Positions 17,772 through 25,502 of a stretch of DNA of 64,000 nt are shown here, piece after piece (the stretch's first letter is position 1; every line of letters begins with the position of its first letter). The notes beneath the pieces are model-generated. The model had not been told where the DNA came from. It saw nothing but the letters and a program-made list of their open reading frames with translations, and made no database searches. This DNA is from Treponema sp. (GTDB taxonomy: Bacteria; Spirochaetota; Spirochaetia; Treponematales; Treponemataceae), in the NCBI GenBank assembly GCA_024400915.1, contig JAKSLX010000003.1:1-64000 (forward strand), read 5' to 3'. Both the position numbers and the translations under genes were made by a program.

Positions 17772-18655
17772 TTCTTTTCTGTTTTTCTCTTGTTGTAGAA
17801 GAACATGACTGTGGCTGCTCCGATGATGATGGCATAGCCTAGGAAACTGTATCTGTCGGGAATCTGCTCGAACATCATGAATCCCAATATTGCCGAGAAA
17901 ATGACATTTGAGTACTCGTAAAGCGATATTTTTGAAGAAGGCGCATTGAAATAGGCATTTGTAACGCCAAACTGTCCTACGGCGGCAGATGCTCCAGCCC
18001 CTATGAGGATGAAAAACTGGCTCAAGGTCATTGGAGTGTAATAGATGAAGAAAAAAGGTACCGCAATTACAACTGAAAAAAGTGAGAAGAATGTTATTAT
18101 GACTTCACTTGCTACATCGTATTTGCTGTGCATCTTGCGTACGAAGGCATATGCAAATCCTGCTCCAAGACCTCCGAGAAAACCTGCAAGAGCGGGTAGG
18201 AATTCCGTAAAGTTGAATGTCGGTTTTATGACGAAAAGGGCTCCTATAAAGGCGGTTACCAGGGCTGTGGCTGAAAACAGGGTAGGTCTGTCCCCAAGGA
18301 TGAATATGCTGAGAAGAAGGGAAGCGAAAGGGGACATTTTGTTCAGCATGGCGGCATCGGAAATGTTCATGTGGCCTATGGCATAAAAGTTACCGAATAT
18401 GCCGAAACTTCCTGTAAAGGAACGGAGAAAAAGATACTTCCACGCAGGACGAGGGACAGCAAGGATGCTTCGGTCTTTCCGTGCTTTTACCATGAGGGTC
18501 GTGAACGCAATGATGAAGGCAATGCTGTTCCTGAAAAGGGCTTTCTGCATGAAGTGAATGTCTCCTGCCGCACGGACAAGGGCTCCCATCATTGCAAATC
18601 CAAAAGAAGATAATATAATCCAAGCGATTCCGCGACCAAGGTTGTCCTGTTTCAT
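17768..18655 (-). CDS. EamA/DMT-family transporter
   Basis: A 295-residue integral membrane protein with about ten hydrophobic helices arranged as two five-helix EamA repeats. The first runs through YLFLRSFTGSFGIFGNF and AAMLNKMSPFASLLLS; the second through IGAGASAAVGQFGVTNAYF. It ends in a basic NKRKTEKN tail, as usual for cytoplasmic C-termini. Members of the drug/metabolite transporter superfamily move small metabolites or amino acids; the substrate cannot be read from sequence. The ATG follows a TATACT box by 6 nt, with only AGAG between. Confidence 0.88.
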   Translation of the reverse strand: MKQDNLGRGIAWIILSSFGFAMMGALVRAAGDIHFMQKALFRNSIAFIIAFTTLMVKARKDRSILAVPRPAWKYLFLRSFTGSFGIFGNFYAIGHMNISDAAMLNKMSPFASLLLSIFILGDRPTLFSATALVTAFIGALFVIKPTFNFTEFLPALAGFLGGLGAGFAYAFVRKMHSKYDVASEVIITFFSLFSVVIAVPFFFIYYTPMTLSQFFILIGAGASAAVGQFGVTNAYFNAPSSKISLYEYSNVIFSAILGFMMFEQIPDRYSFLGYAIIIGAATVMFFYNKRKTEKN

Positions 18656-18698
18656 GGCTCTAGTATATCAAATTGAAAAAGAAAATGCATTGTAGTTG

Positions 18699-18728
18699 TT
18701 GTATAAAAATGCCCTGGGAATGTAGAAT
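18699..18728 (+). promoter_or_regulatory. Putative promoter of the RluA-family gene
   Basis: TTGTAT (18699-18704), 18-nt spacer, TAGAAT (18723-18728), ending 8 nt before the ATG at 18737. No Shine-Dalgarno is present, so the message would be leaderless. Confidence 0.45.
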
Positions 18729-18736
18729 GTATTTAT

Positions 18737-19801
18737 ATGGAACAAAAGATATGGACCGTTGAAAGGAAATGCCGCTTGGATGAGTTCTTGAGGCGTGAAC
18801 TGCCCTTGCTTTTCCCTGGAAAAGATGTATCCAACAGCAAAATCAGGCGTCTCATAGTGGCTGGAAGCATATTTGTGAATGGAAAGCAATGTAGGATTCC
18901 AGCCTACGATCTTTTCCCTAAATCCAAGGTCTGTGCAGAAATTGAGGAAGACAAATTCTTCTTTGAAAAACAACCAGAGGACATTGATTTTGTTTTGACA
19001 GAACAGAATGTTCTATTTGAGGATGAAAGCATTATCATAGTGAATAAACCTGCTTTTTTGCCAACTGAAGGCACCATCGTTGAATCGCGAAAGTCCATGC
19101 ATTCCTGTGTAATAGATTATTTATGGAAGAAAAATCCTTCTTTACGAAATCCTCCCTACGTAGGAATAATGCACCGCCTTGACAGGGAAACCAGCGGAGT
19201 CCTTCTATTTACTAAGACACGGCAGGTAAACAAGGCTGTGTCGGACATGTTTCAGAACCATGCTGCGGTAAAGACTTACCGTGCTGTTGCTTGCCCGCAG
19301 CTTAAACAGAGGGGACAGACCCCATGGCGAAAGCCTTGCATTCTTAAAACCGATCTATCCAGTAACTTTCGCCACAAGAATTGCGAAGCAATTCTTGAAC
19401 AACGGGGACAGACCCCTGAAGAAAAGGGGAACGGCAACATCAGTTTGCGAAAACATTTTGTTATGGAAAACTACATCGGCAGAATATCGGCAAAAAGCGC
19501 CCAGTGCCGGGTAGGTCCTCTGCCAGAAAGCAAAGGCGGCCAGTACGCAAAGACGGAATTCACTGTAGTGGCTGTCGATAATGAAAAGTTATATATCAAC
19601 TGTCGTCTGTACACTGGTCGCACACATCAGATAAGGGTTCATCTGTCAGGCTGTGGCCTGCCTCTCTTAGGTGACACCCTTTACGGCGGAAAGACAAATA
19701 ACCGCATCATGCTCCATGCCATGGGTCTTGAATTCCCTCACCCCGTTACAGGACAGACTATGAAGGTAGAAGCCCCTCTACCAGAAGGATTTGGTCTTTA
19801 A
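18737..19801 (+). CDS. RluA-family pseudouridine synthase with repeat insertion
   Basis: A 354-residue rRNA/tRNA uridine isomerase. An S4-like N-terminus (SNSKIRRLIVAGSIFVNGK) is followed by the catalytic motif HRLDRETSG near residue 147, then a C-terminal GRTHQIRVHLSG and LGDTLYGG. Between strands that are normally adjacent (after VKTYRAV) lies a foreign-looking stretch at residues 192-227, encoded by a palindromic element that is in frame and adds the peptide RGQTP twice. The frame stays open and all catalytic residues remain, so the enzyme is probably functional; which rRNA position it modifies is unknown. Confidence 0.88.
   Translation: MEQKIWTVERKCRLDEFLRRELPLLFPGKDVSNSKIRRLIVAGSIFVNGKQCRIPAYDLFPKSKVCAEIEEDKFFFEKQPEDIDFVLTEQNVLFEDESIIIVNKPAFLPTEGTIVESRKSMHSCVIDYLWKKNPSLRNPPYVGIMHRLDRETSGVLLFTKTRQVNKAVSDMFQNHAAVKTYRAVACPQLKQRGQTPWRKPCILKTDLSSNFRHKNCEAILEQRGQTPEEKGNGNISLRKHFVMENYIGRISAKSAQCRVGPLPESKGGQYAKTEFTVVAVDNEKLYINCRLYTGRTHQIRVHLSGCGLPLLGDTLYGGKTNNRIMLHAMGLEFPHPVTGQTMKVEAPLPEGFGL
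19311..19416. repeat. In-frame palindromic element inside a gene
   Basis: Bounded by two copies of GGGGACAGACCCC (19311-19323 and 19404-19416), 93 bp apart, exactly 31 codons. Inside are inverted GGCGAAAG/CTTTCGCC and a perfect 10-bp hairpin CAAGAATTGC-GAA-GCAATTCTTG (19375-19397). A related copy lies in intergenic DNA at 441-491. The host frame is preserved, as with Rickettsia palindromic elements. Confidence 0.8.
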
Positions 19802-19863
19802 GCAGCAATCACGAATTAATTCTAAATGGCAATCACGAATTGCCATGCAATTCGAGCGCCCAT

Positions 19864-19876
19864 GGGGTCTGTCCCC
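19864..19876. repeat. GGGGTCTGTCCCC repeat end before ribD
   Basis: The complement of the 13-bp motif in the pseudouridine synthase insertion. Upstream, GGCAATCACGAATTGCC forms an imperfect hairpin of the same style. The -35 box TTGACA of ribD starts one base after it, so the repeat abuts the riboflavin operon promoter. Confidence 0.6.
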
Positions 19877-19905
19877 TTGACATCACAGATAGTTTGATAT
19901 AAAAC
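19877..19905 (+). promoter_or_regulatory. Promoter of the riboflavin operon
   Basis: TTGACA (19877-19882), 15-17 nt, then TATAAAAC (19898-19905), ending 7 nt before the ribD ATG. There is no Shine-Dalgarno and no room for an FMN riboswitch. Confidence 0.55.
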
Positions 19906-19912
19906 TATTTCC

Positions 19913-21055
19913 ATGGCATTCAATCCCCAGGAAAAATTTATGCGCCGTGCCATAGAACTTGCAAAACTTGGCGGCGGACATGTACATCCCAATCCTCTTG
20001 TTGGAGCCGTCATTGTCCGTGATGGAAAAATTCTTGCGGAAGGCTATCATCACAGATGCGGCGACCTCCATGCGGAACGCGACTGCCTTAAGAATGCCAG
20101 GGAAAACAATGTTGATGTTTCCGGGGCAGAAATGTATGTCACCCTTGAGCCCTGCTGCCATACAGGAAAGCAGCCTCCGTGTACCCAGGCCGTCATCGAA
20201 AGCGGAATAAAGACAGTCATTGTCGGCAGCCGTGACCCTAATGAACTTGTAAACGGCGGTGGAGTAAGGCAGCTTGAAGAAGCCGGAATAACCGTGATCC
20301 AGGATTTCCTCCGTGAAGAGTGCGACATCATCAATCCGATTTTTTTCCATTACATAAAGACAAAGATGCCCTATGTCATCGTAAAGTATGCCATGACTGC
20401 AGACGGAAAAACTTCACTGTCTACAGGCGAAAGCAAATGGATAACTGGGAATGCAGCCCGTGAAAATGTCCATCGAACCCGCGGAACCACAAGCGCCGTC
20501 ATGTGCGGAATCAAGACCGTCATTGCCGATGACCCCATGCTCAATTGCCGTGTAGAAGGCGCTCAATACAAGCAGCCTGTCCGTGTTGTCCTTGACCGCA
20601 ATCTTGAACTTCCCCTTGAAAGCCATCTTGTAAAGACTGCAGGTGAAATTCCCGTAATGGTTTTTACAAGCAAAAATTCTATGGCTTCCGTAAGTGATGC
20701 CGGGAAAAAAATTCTTTCAGGGCTTGGAGTTGAAATTGTCCCGGTTTCGGAAAAAGACGGCCACCTGAATCTTGAAGAAGTACTTTCAGTTTTGGGTGAG
20801 AAAAAAATCGACAGCGTTTTTGTGGAGTCAGGCGGAACTCTGAATGCTTCCTTGTTTTTCAGCGGCGGCAGATGTCTCGTCAACGAGCTTCATTGCTATG
20901 TGGCTCCAAAAATCACAGGCGGAATCAACGGCAGCGTCCATAGTCCTGTCCAGGGCATGGAATGCAGTTCCCTTGATAATTGCGTAAAAATGAAAATGAT
21001 TGAAGTCAAAAACTTCGGTGAGGATATTTTAATAAGATACATGATTTGCAAATAA
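19913..21055 (+). CDS. ribD: Bifunctional riboflavin deaminase/reductase RibD
   Basis: This 380-residue protein catalyses two early riboflavin steps: deamination of the diaminopyrimidine and NADPH reduction of the ribose side chain. The deaminase domain (1-145) shows the zinc site HAERDCL and EPCCHTGKQPPC. The reductase domain (about 150-375) begins YVIVKYAMTADGKTS and has GIKTVIADDPMLNCR and VFVESGGTLNASLF. It heads ribD-ribE-ribBA-ribH. The operon is not preceded by an RFN element, so flavin control, if any, is not at that level. Confidence 0.96.
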   Translation: MAFNPQEKFMRRAIELAKLGGGHVHPNPLVGAVIVRDGKILAEGYHHRCGDLHAERDCLKNARENNVDVSGAEMYVTLEPCCHTGKQPPCTQAVIESGIKTVIVGSRDPNELVNGGGVRQLEEAGITVIQDFLREECDIINPIFFHYIKTKMPYVIVKYAMTADGKTSLSTGESKWITGNAARENVHRTRGTTSAVMCGIKTVIADDPMLNCRVEGAQYKQPVRVVLDRNLELPLESHLVKTAGEIPVMVFTSKNSMASVSDAGKKILSGLGVEIVPVSEKDGHLNLEEVLSVLGEKKIDSVFVESGGTLNASLFFSGGRCLVNELHCYVAPKITGGINGSVHSPVQGMECSSLDNCVKMKMIEVKNFGEDILIRYMICK

Positions 21056-21111
21056 TTCAAAATTATGAATTTTAAATTGTGAATTATGAATTATTAATTG
21101 TGAATTGAATT

Positions 21112-21759
21112 ATGTTTACAGGAATCATAGAAACAACCGGAAAAATAAAAAGTATCTCGCGCGGAACAAAATCGCTGACCCTTTCCGTTCAGGCGGAATT
21201 TGACAGCGGCCTTGTCCTTGGAGAAAGCATTGCAGTAAACGGAACATGCCTTACTGTCACGGATTTTGGTGAAAACTGGTTCTGCGCAGATGTTACTCCT
21301 GAAACCTTCAGCAGGACTTCCCTTGGACAGCTGCACACTGACAGCATTGTGAACCTTGAGCGTGCAATGAAAGCCGACGGCCGCTTTGGAGGACACATTG
21401 TTTCGGGGCACATAGACGGAACTGCAAGATTCCTTTCATTCAGTAAGGAAGAAAATGCGGTGAACGTTTCTGTCGTAATGGAAAGCAGTCTTGGTGAATA
21501 CATGATCGAAAAGGGAAGTGTGGCCATCGACGGTATAAGCCTTACCATTGCAAGGGTAAAGAAAGATGGCAGCGACTACATCATTTCCGTTGCAGTAATT
21601 CCCCATACATGGGAGCACACCACATTGGCAAAGAAAAAAAGCGGTGACATCGTAAACATCGAGTGCGACGTGATCGGAAAATACGTAAGGCATTTTGTGT
21701 CGCTTAAAGACGCTCCCAAAGACATGGGTGCCTACATGGATTTTGAAAGTTATCATTGA
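21112..21759 (+). CDS. ribE: Riboflavin synthase alpha chain
   Basis: A 215-residue enzyme that dismutates two 6,7-dimethyl-8-ribityllumazine molecules to riboflavin. It has the classic start MFTGIIETTG and two similar barrel halves: NGTCLTV and GHIVSGHIDG in the first; IDGISLTIA and IPHTWEHTTL in the second. It lies 56 bp after ribD; the short gap is AT-rich with repeated GTGAATTATGAATTA-like words. The following ribBA starts 14 nt later with AAGGAAGC as Shine-Dalgarno. Confidence 0.97.
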   Translation: MFTGIIETTGKIKSISRGTKSLTLSVQAEFDSGLVLGESIAVNGTCLTVTDFGENWFCADVTPETFSRTSLGQLHTDSIVNLERAMKADGRFGGHIVSGHIDGTARFLSFSKEENAVNVSVVMESSLGEYMIEKGSVAIDGISLTIARVKKDGSDYIISVAVIPHTWEHTTLAKKKSGDIVNIECDVIGKYVRHFVSLKDAPKDMGAYMDFESYH

Positions 21760-21773
21760 TTTAAGGAAGCAAT

Positions 21774-22979
21774 ATGAAAAAAGATAGATTTGAACTTGTA
21801 GAAAAAGCATTGGAAGACCTTCGCAACGGAAAGCTCATCATGGTGACTGATGATGAAAGCCGTGAGAATGAAGGCGACCTCATCTGCGCCGGAAGATATG
21901 CGACACCGGAGAACATCAACTTCATGGCATCAAAGGCAAAGGGATTGATCTGCATGCCCTGCAGCCGCGAGTATGCTAAAAGACTACGCCTTGATCCGAT
22001 GTGCTTTACAAACACGGACAACCATGAAACTGCCTTTACCGTAAGCGTTGACCATATGGTTACGACAACGGGAATCTCAGCCTTTGACAGAAGCCGCACC
22101 GCCATTGCCTTTGCTGATCCTGCTTCAGAACCTCATCAGTTCCGCCGCCCGGGCCACATGTTTCCTCTGGTTGCAAAACCTATGGGTGTACTTGAACGCA
22201 ACGGACACACTGAAGCAACCGTAGACCTCTGCCGTCTTGCAGGACTTGAAGAAGCAGGCCTTTGCTGCGAAATCATGAGCGACAACGGAACCATGGCTCG
22301 CCTTCCAGAACTTGAGCAGAAAGCAAAGGAATGGGGCATGACATTGATTGCCATCGAAGACCTCATTGAATACCGCAAGCAGACAGAAAAGCTTTTTGAA
22401 TGCGTTGCCAAGGCAAAGCTTCCGACAAAGTACGGCGAGTTCATGATGTACGGCTATCAGGACAAGGTAACGGGCCAGCATCACGAAGCCCTTGTAATGG
22501 GTGACATTTCAAAAGATGAAACTGTTCTTTGCCGCGTTCATTCAGAATGCCTTACAGGGGATGCCTTTGGATCCCTCAAGTGCGACTGCGGCCAGCAGTT
22601 TGATTTTGCAATGAAGAAGATTGCGGAAAAGGGAAGCGGCGTTCTCGTATACCTTACACAGGAAGGCCGTGGAATCGGAATCCTCAACAAGATAAAAGCC
22701 TATGCTTTGCAGGAGCAGGGTATGGACACTGTCGATGCAAACCTTGCCCTTGGACTTCCTGAGGATGCCCGCGACTACACATGTGCCGTTCAGATTCTCA
22801 AGGATCTTGGCGCAACGAAACTCAGGCTCATGACAAACAATCCAAAGAAGGTCGATGCCCTAAACTTTGAAGGAACTGGAATTGAAGTTGTTGAGCGCGT
22901 TCCAATCGTAATCCAGAGCCAGAAGTTTGACGAGTTTTACCTTTCGACAAAAAAAGTCCGCATGGGACATTTGTTATAG
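21774..22979 (+). CDS. ribBA: DHBP synthase/GTP cyclohydrolase II RibBA
   Basis: A 401-residue fusion supplying both riboflavin precursors. The N-terminal RibB domain (1-200) has DDESRENEGDL, the Cys/Arg region ICMPCSRE and RPGHMFPL, and makes dihydroxybutanone phosphate from ribulose 5-phosphate. The C-terminal RibA domain (about 205-400) has the zinc cysteines in CLTGDAFGSLKCDCGQQ and the substrate loop QEGRGIG, and opens GTP to the pyrimidine. The length is usual for the fusion. An IS110 element now separates it from ribH. Confidence 0.97.
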   Translation: MKKDRFELVEKALEDLRNGKLIMVTDDESRENEGDLICAGRYATPENINFMASKAKGLICMPCSREYAKRLRLDPMCFTNTDNHETAFTVSVDHMVTTTGISAFDRSRTAIAFADPASEPHQFRRPGHMFPLVAKPMGVLERNGHTEATVDLCRLAGLEEAGLCCEIMSDNGTMARLPELEQKAKEWGMTLIAIEDLIEYRKQTEKLFECVAKAKLPTKYGEFMMYGYQDKVTGQHHEALVMGDISKDETVLCRVHSECLTGDAFGSLKCDCGQQFDFAMKKIAEKGSGVLVYLTQEGRGIGILNKIKAYALQEQGMDTVDANLALGLPEDARDYTCAVQILKDLGATKLRLMTNNPKKVDALNFEGTGIEVVERVPIVIQSQKFDEFYLSTKKVRMGHLL

Positions 22980-22985
22980 AAAATA

Positions 22986-22997
22986 TTTTTATAGGAG
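22986..22997 (+). repeat. Direct repeat at the left edge of the IS110 element
   Basis: TTTTTATAGGAG, identical to 24352-24363. In the uninterrupted operon this would have been the Shine-Dalgarno region of ribH. Confidence 0.75.
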
Positions 22998-23023
22998 GCA
23001 TGATAAAACAGTAAACGAGCATG

Positions 23024-23216
23024 CGGTATTGTGATACGCTGAAGATGATTCAGCGGAACCCAGGCATTAGTTCGCCATTTTTAGTAAGGACGAAGATCCT
23101 TGTATAGGAGAATGAAGAGCTTTTGCCGCATCATACAATAGTCCATGAGACTGAATGGGAGATTGGAACACATTACCGATTAGACTTTCCGCAACAGGAA
23201 TCACACGGAGGTCATC
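23024..23216 (+). ncRNA. Candidate bridge RNA region of the IS110 element
   Basis: IS110 elements of the IS621 type encode a bridge RNA in their left non-coding end. Here that end has a perfect 5' stem-loop CGCTGAA-GATGA-TTCAGCG (23037-23055). A second hairpin AAGGA/TCCTT (23086-23090/23097-23101) follows, flanked on one side by TATAGGAG (23103-23110), identical to the insertion-site sequence. A third is AGTC-CATGA-GACT. The layout of a 5' stem-loop plus two looped hairpins fits, but guide assignments are not proven. Confidence 0.45.
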
Positions 23217-24320
23217 ATGACATGTTATTTTGGAGTTGATTTACACAAGACACAGTTTACGGTTCATGCAAGAACTGAAAACAGAGTTGAATCAATGGAT
23301 CAGATTATTCAGTATCCAGTGACGAATGAAGGATATGCAAATTTTCTGAAGAGAATTCGCAACCTGAAAACAAGGGGATATGAAGTCAAGGTTGGTGTCG
23401 AGTCGACAGGCAACACACGGTATTTCAAGACACAGGTTGAAAAGGCCGGAGCTGAAGTAACCGTAATCAACACATTGAAATTCAAAGTTATAAATGAATC
23501 GACAAAGAAAACAGACAAGCATGATGCTTCTACAATTTCCGAGTTTCTTTCAAAGGACATGCTTCCAGAAAGCTATCTTTGCAGCAAGGAAACGGAAAAC
23601 CTGAGAAGACTTCTAAAGTCAAGGGAAAGGCTTGTTCGTTCCATAGTTGGACAGAAGAATGAAATCCATGCACTGCTTGTAAGCATGGGGTTGCCGGATG
23701 AATTGAGATGCCTGCAAAGTAAAAAAGGGCGCCAGAAGATTCTGGACACCCTTGAGTCGAATGACGACTACGTGCTCGAGGCACAATCAGTAAAACTGAT
23801 GTTCACAATTATAGAACAGATGGAAGCCGGTGTAAAGACTGTTGAGAAGCAGCTTGCTGAACTGACAAAGAATGATGAAATGGTGAACCGCCTGATGACA
23901 ATCCGAGGCTGTGGCAAAATCACTGCATGGACAATCAGGGCATACACGGAGGACGTAAGCAGATTTGCAACTGCAAAAAAGTATGCGGCTTTTTGTGGAC
24001 TTGTACCTTGGGTTCAGGATTCAAACGAAACCATCCATCATGGAAAGATAACAAAACGCGGGCCCCAGGAATTGAGGACGAGTTTTGTGCAATTGGTATT
24101 AGGAATTCGTCGTTGCAAGGATACTTCATCGTGGAGAATGATGCAGCGTTATGAATATATGAAGAAAAACAAAGGTAGCGGCAAATCAATTGTAGCTACT
24201 GCCAGAAAAATGGCTGAGATAGTCTGGACAATGCTGTCGGAGAAAAAAGATTTCGACAGTGCAAAGATGCTGGGAACTTACAAAAGACCAAATCTTATTG
24301 AACAGGCTCTCTCAGATTAA
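23217..24320 (+). CDS. IS110-family DEDD transposase/recombinase
   Basis: A 367-residue full-length recombinase. The N-terminal RuvC-like DEDD domain has Asp in YFGVDLHK (about residue 7), Glu in GVESTGN, and the Asp pair in TDKHDA (about residue 102). The C-terminal Tnp20-type domain begins near 225 with LMTIRGCGKITAWTI and includes FCGLVPWVQDS and KITKRGPQELR, containing the region of the conserved serine. It drives excision and insertion of its element, probably guided by the adjacent RNA. The ATG has Shine-Dalgarno CGGAGGTC 6 nt upstream. No frameshift is seen. Confidence 0.95.
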   Translation: MTCYFGVDLHKTQFTVHARTENRVESMDQIIQYPVTNEGYANFLKRIRNLKTRGYEVKVGVESTGNTRYFKTQVEKAGAEVTVINTLKFKVINESTKKTDKHDASTISEFLSKDMLPESYLCSKETENLRRLLKSRERLVRSIVGQKNEIHALLVSMGLPDELRCLQSKKGRQKILDTLESNDDYVLEAQSVKLMFTIIEQMEAGVKTVEKQLAELTKNDEMVNRLMTIRGCGKITAWTIRAYTEDVSRFATAKKYAAFCGLVPWVQDSNETIHHGKITKRGPQELRTSFVQLVLGIRRCKDTSSWRMMQRYEYMKKNKGSGKSIVATARKMAEIVWTMLSEKKDFDSAKMLGTYKRPNLIEQALSD

Positions 24321-24351
24321 AAATTAATATTAAGTCGACATGCTCGTTGAC

Positions 24352-24363
24352 TTTTTATAGGAG
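24352..24363 (+). repeat. Direct repeat at the right edge of the IS110 element
   Basis: TTTTTATAGGAG, identical to 22986-22997. Its AGGAG serves as the ribosome binding site of ribH, 6 nt before the ATG. Confidence 0.75.
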
Positions 24364-24369
24364 ATTTAC

Positions 24370-24837
24370 ATGAAGGTTTTAGAAGGAAAGATGGTTGCCG
24401 GAAAGGGCAGCATGAAGGTTGGTATTGTAGCAGCTCGTTTCAATGAGTTCATCGTTTCAAAGCTCATCGGCGGAGCACGCGACGGTCTTTTGCGCCACGA
24501 TGTTTCTGAAGATGACATTGACCTTGCATGGGTTCCAGGTGCCTTTGAAATTCCTGTTGTCGCAAAAAAGATGGCAGAAAGCAAGAAGTATGATGCAATC
24601 ATCTGTCTTGGTGCTGTAATCCGCGGTTCCACAAGCCATTACGACTATGTATGTGCTGAAGTTTCAAAGGGTGTTGCCCAGGTTTCAATGGCAGCCGGAA
24701 TTCCTGTTATGTTTGGTATTCTTACAACTGACACAATCGAACAGGCAATCGAAAGAGCTGGAACAAAGGCTGGAAACAAGGGTTATGAGTGTGCTCTCGG
24801 TGCCATCGAAATGGTAAATCTTTTGAAAGAAATTTAA
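24370..24837 (+). CDS. ribH: Lumazine synthase
   Basis: This 155-residue enzyme condenses the pyrimidine with dihydroxybutanone phosphate to lumazine, the substrate of RibE. Signatures are IVAARFNEF, WVPGAFEIPVVA, CLGAVIRGSTSHYDYV with the catalytic His, and FGILTTDT. Such proteins form a 60-subunit shell or pentamers. It is the last gene of the riboflavin operon but is now about 1.4 kb from ribBA. Its Shine-Dalgarno lies in the repeat at the element's edge. Expression may depend on read-through or on a promoter in the element. Confidence 0.97.
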   Translation: MKVLEGKMVAGKGSMKVGIVAARFNEFIVSKLIGGARDGLLRHDVSEDDIDLAWVPGAFEIPVVAKKMAESKKYDAIICLGAVIRGSTSHYDYVCAEVSKGVAQVSMAAGIPVMFGILTTDTIEQAIERAGTKAGNKGYECALGAIEMVNLLKEI

Positions 24838-24846
24838 TGAAGGTTA

Positions 24847-24875
24847 TTGACATCTAATATAAGTTAGTGTATGCT
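24847..24875 (+). promoter_or_regulatory. Strong promoter downstream of ribH
   Basis: TTGACA (24847-24852), exactly 17 nt, TATGCT (24870-24875). It overlaps an inverted repeat ATAAGTTAG-TGTATG-CTAACTTAT, which could be an operator. Transcription would begin near 24882. Confidence 0.6.
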
Positions 24876-24881
24876 AACTTA

Positions 24882-25054
24882 TGATGATTGAAATACAAAA
24901 GTCTTTTTTATGTGTAATAAGCCACATGTAAAAGGGCTTTCTTCTGACTGTTTGGTTAGAAGAAGCTAATTTTAGTTACCTCGATATAATTACTTTTGTT
25001 TCATTCTTTTTTTTAGGAGCCGCTTTTGTGTGTGTTTGGGCGGCTCCTTTTTTT
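24882..25054 (+). ncRNA. Candidate small structured RNA or leader
   Basis: A 170-nt non-coding segment lies between a strong promoter and a strong terminator. It holds hairpins ATGTG/CACAT (around 24910-24926), GCTTTCTTCT/AGAAGAAGC (24936-24945/24958-24966, one bulge) and CTAA/TTAG. No known riboswitch consensus is recognised. It could be a free small RNA or an attenuated leader of the ABM-domain gene starting at 25106. Confidence 0.45.
25015..25054 (+). terminator. Intrinsic terminator
   Basis: AGGAGCCGC (25015-25023) pairs with GCGGCTCCT (25040-25048) and runs into T's. It ends the riboflavin transcript or the candidate small RNA. Confidence 0.85.
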
Positions 25055-25105
25055 CTTTAAAAAATCGATCTTGTGGAATATAATATAAAGCGAGGTCTTA
25101 TTGTT

Positions 25106-25438
25106 ATGAAGTGTTTGTATGTTCAGGTTAAATATACTTTGAAATCAGGTGTCCGTGATGATTTCTATCAGAGGTTTAGGGACAACAATATCCGCGAAAT
25201 GTCTTCAACTGAAGACGGTAACATCGAATTTGAAATTTACATGCCTCAGGATAGGGGAAATGAAATCTGCATTTTTGAAAAATGGGAGACTCTGGAAGCC
25301 CAGGAAAAACACACACAGACTCTTCATTTTGCAATCCTTTGCGAACTGAAGGCAAAGTATGCAAAAAAAGTTGAAGTAAAAAAATATTGGCTTACGGATT
25401 TTGATGATGCGGAAGTCGAGGATATCGCGTTGCGTTAG
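25106..25438 (+). CDS. ABM-domain putative monooxygenase
   Basis: A 110-residue protein starting at MKCLYVQVKY; an ATG 11 codons earlier lacks a ribosome binding site, whereas AAGCGAGGTC precedes this one. The ferredoxin-like alpha/beta fold of the antibiotic biosynthesis monooxygenase/YgiN family shows in NIEFEIYMPQDRGNEICIFEKWE and AQEKHTQTLHF (with the family's His). Family members oxidise quinols or act as small dimeric detoxifying enzymes; the substrate here is unknown. It has its own terminator downstream and sits behind a terminator, so it may be controlled by attenuation. Confidence 0.8.
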   Translation: MKCLYVQVKYTLKSGVRDDFYQRFRDNNIREMSSTEDGNIEFEIYMPQDRGNEICIFEKWETLEAQEKHTQTLHFAILCELKAKYAKKVEVKKYWLTDFDDAEVEDIALR

Positions 25439-25450
25439 AATAAAATAAAA

Positions 25451-25482
25451 AAGGGCTGCCCAAGTTGTATTGGACAGCCCTT
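25451..25482. terminator. Bidirectional intrinsic terminator
   Basis: AAGGGCTG (25451-25458) pairs with CAGCCCTT (25475-25482), with A/T runs on both sides. It lies between two convergent genes and can serve the ABM gene and the barrel gene. Confidence 0.8.
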
Positions 25483-25502
25483 CGCTTTAGATGAATAAAG
25501 TA

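Larger units (their letters stand above)
22998..24363 (+). mobile_element. IS110-family insertion sequence
   Basis: About 1.37 kb, between ribBA and ribH. It contains a complete transposase gene, a left non-coding region of about 200 nt and a right end of only about 30 nt. Subterminal inverted repeats AACGAGCATG (23014-23023) and CATGCTCGTT (24339-24348) lie inside the flanking 12-bp direct repeats. The element looks intact and recent. Its right edge rebuilds TATAGGAG in front of ribH. Exact ends are uncertain by the length of the direct repeat. Confidence 0.85.

Noticed and set aside
18737..19801. Pseudogene status for the RluA-type gene
   Set aside because: The repeat insertion keeps the frame, and the HRLDRETSG and RTHQIRVHL motifs are intact.
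19802..19912. FMN riboswitch before ribD
   Set aside because: The 110-nt gap holds only a palindromic repeat and a promoter that ends at the ATG; no RFN consensus is present.
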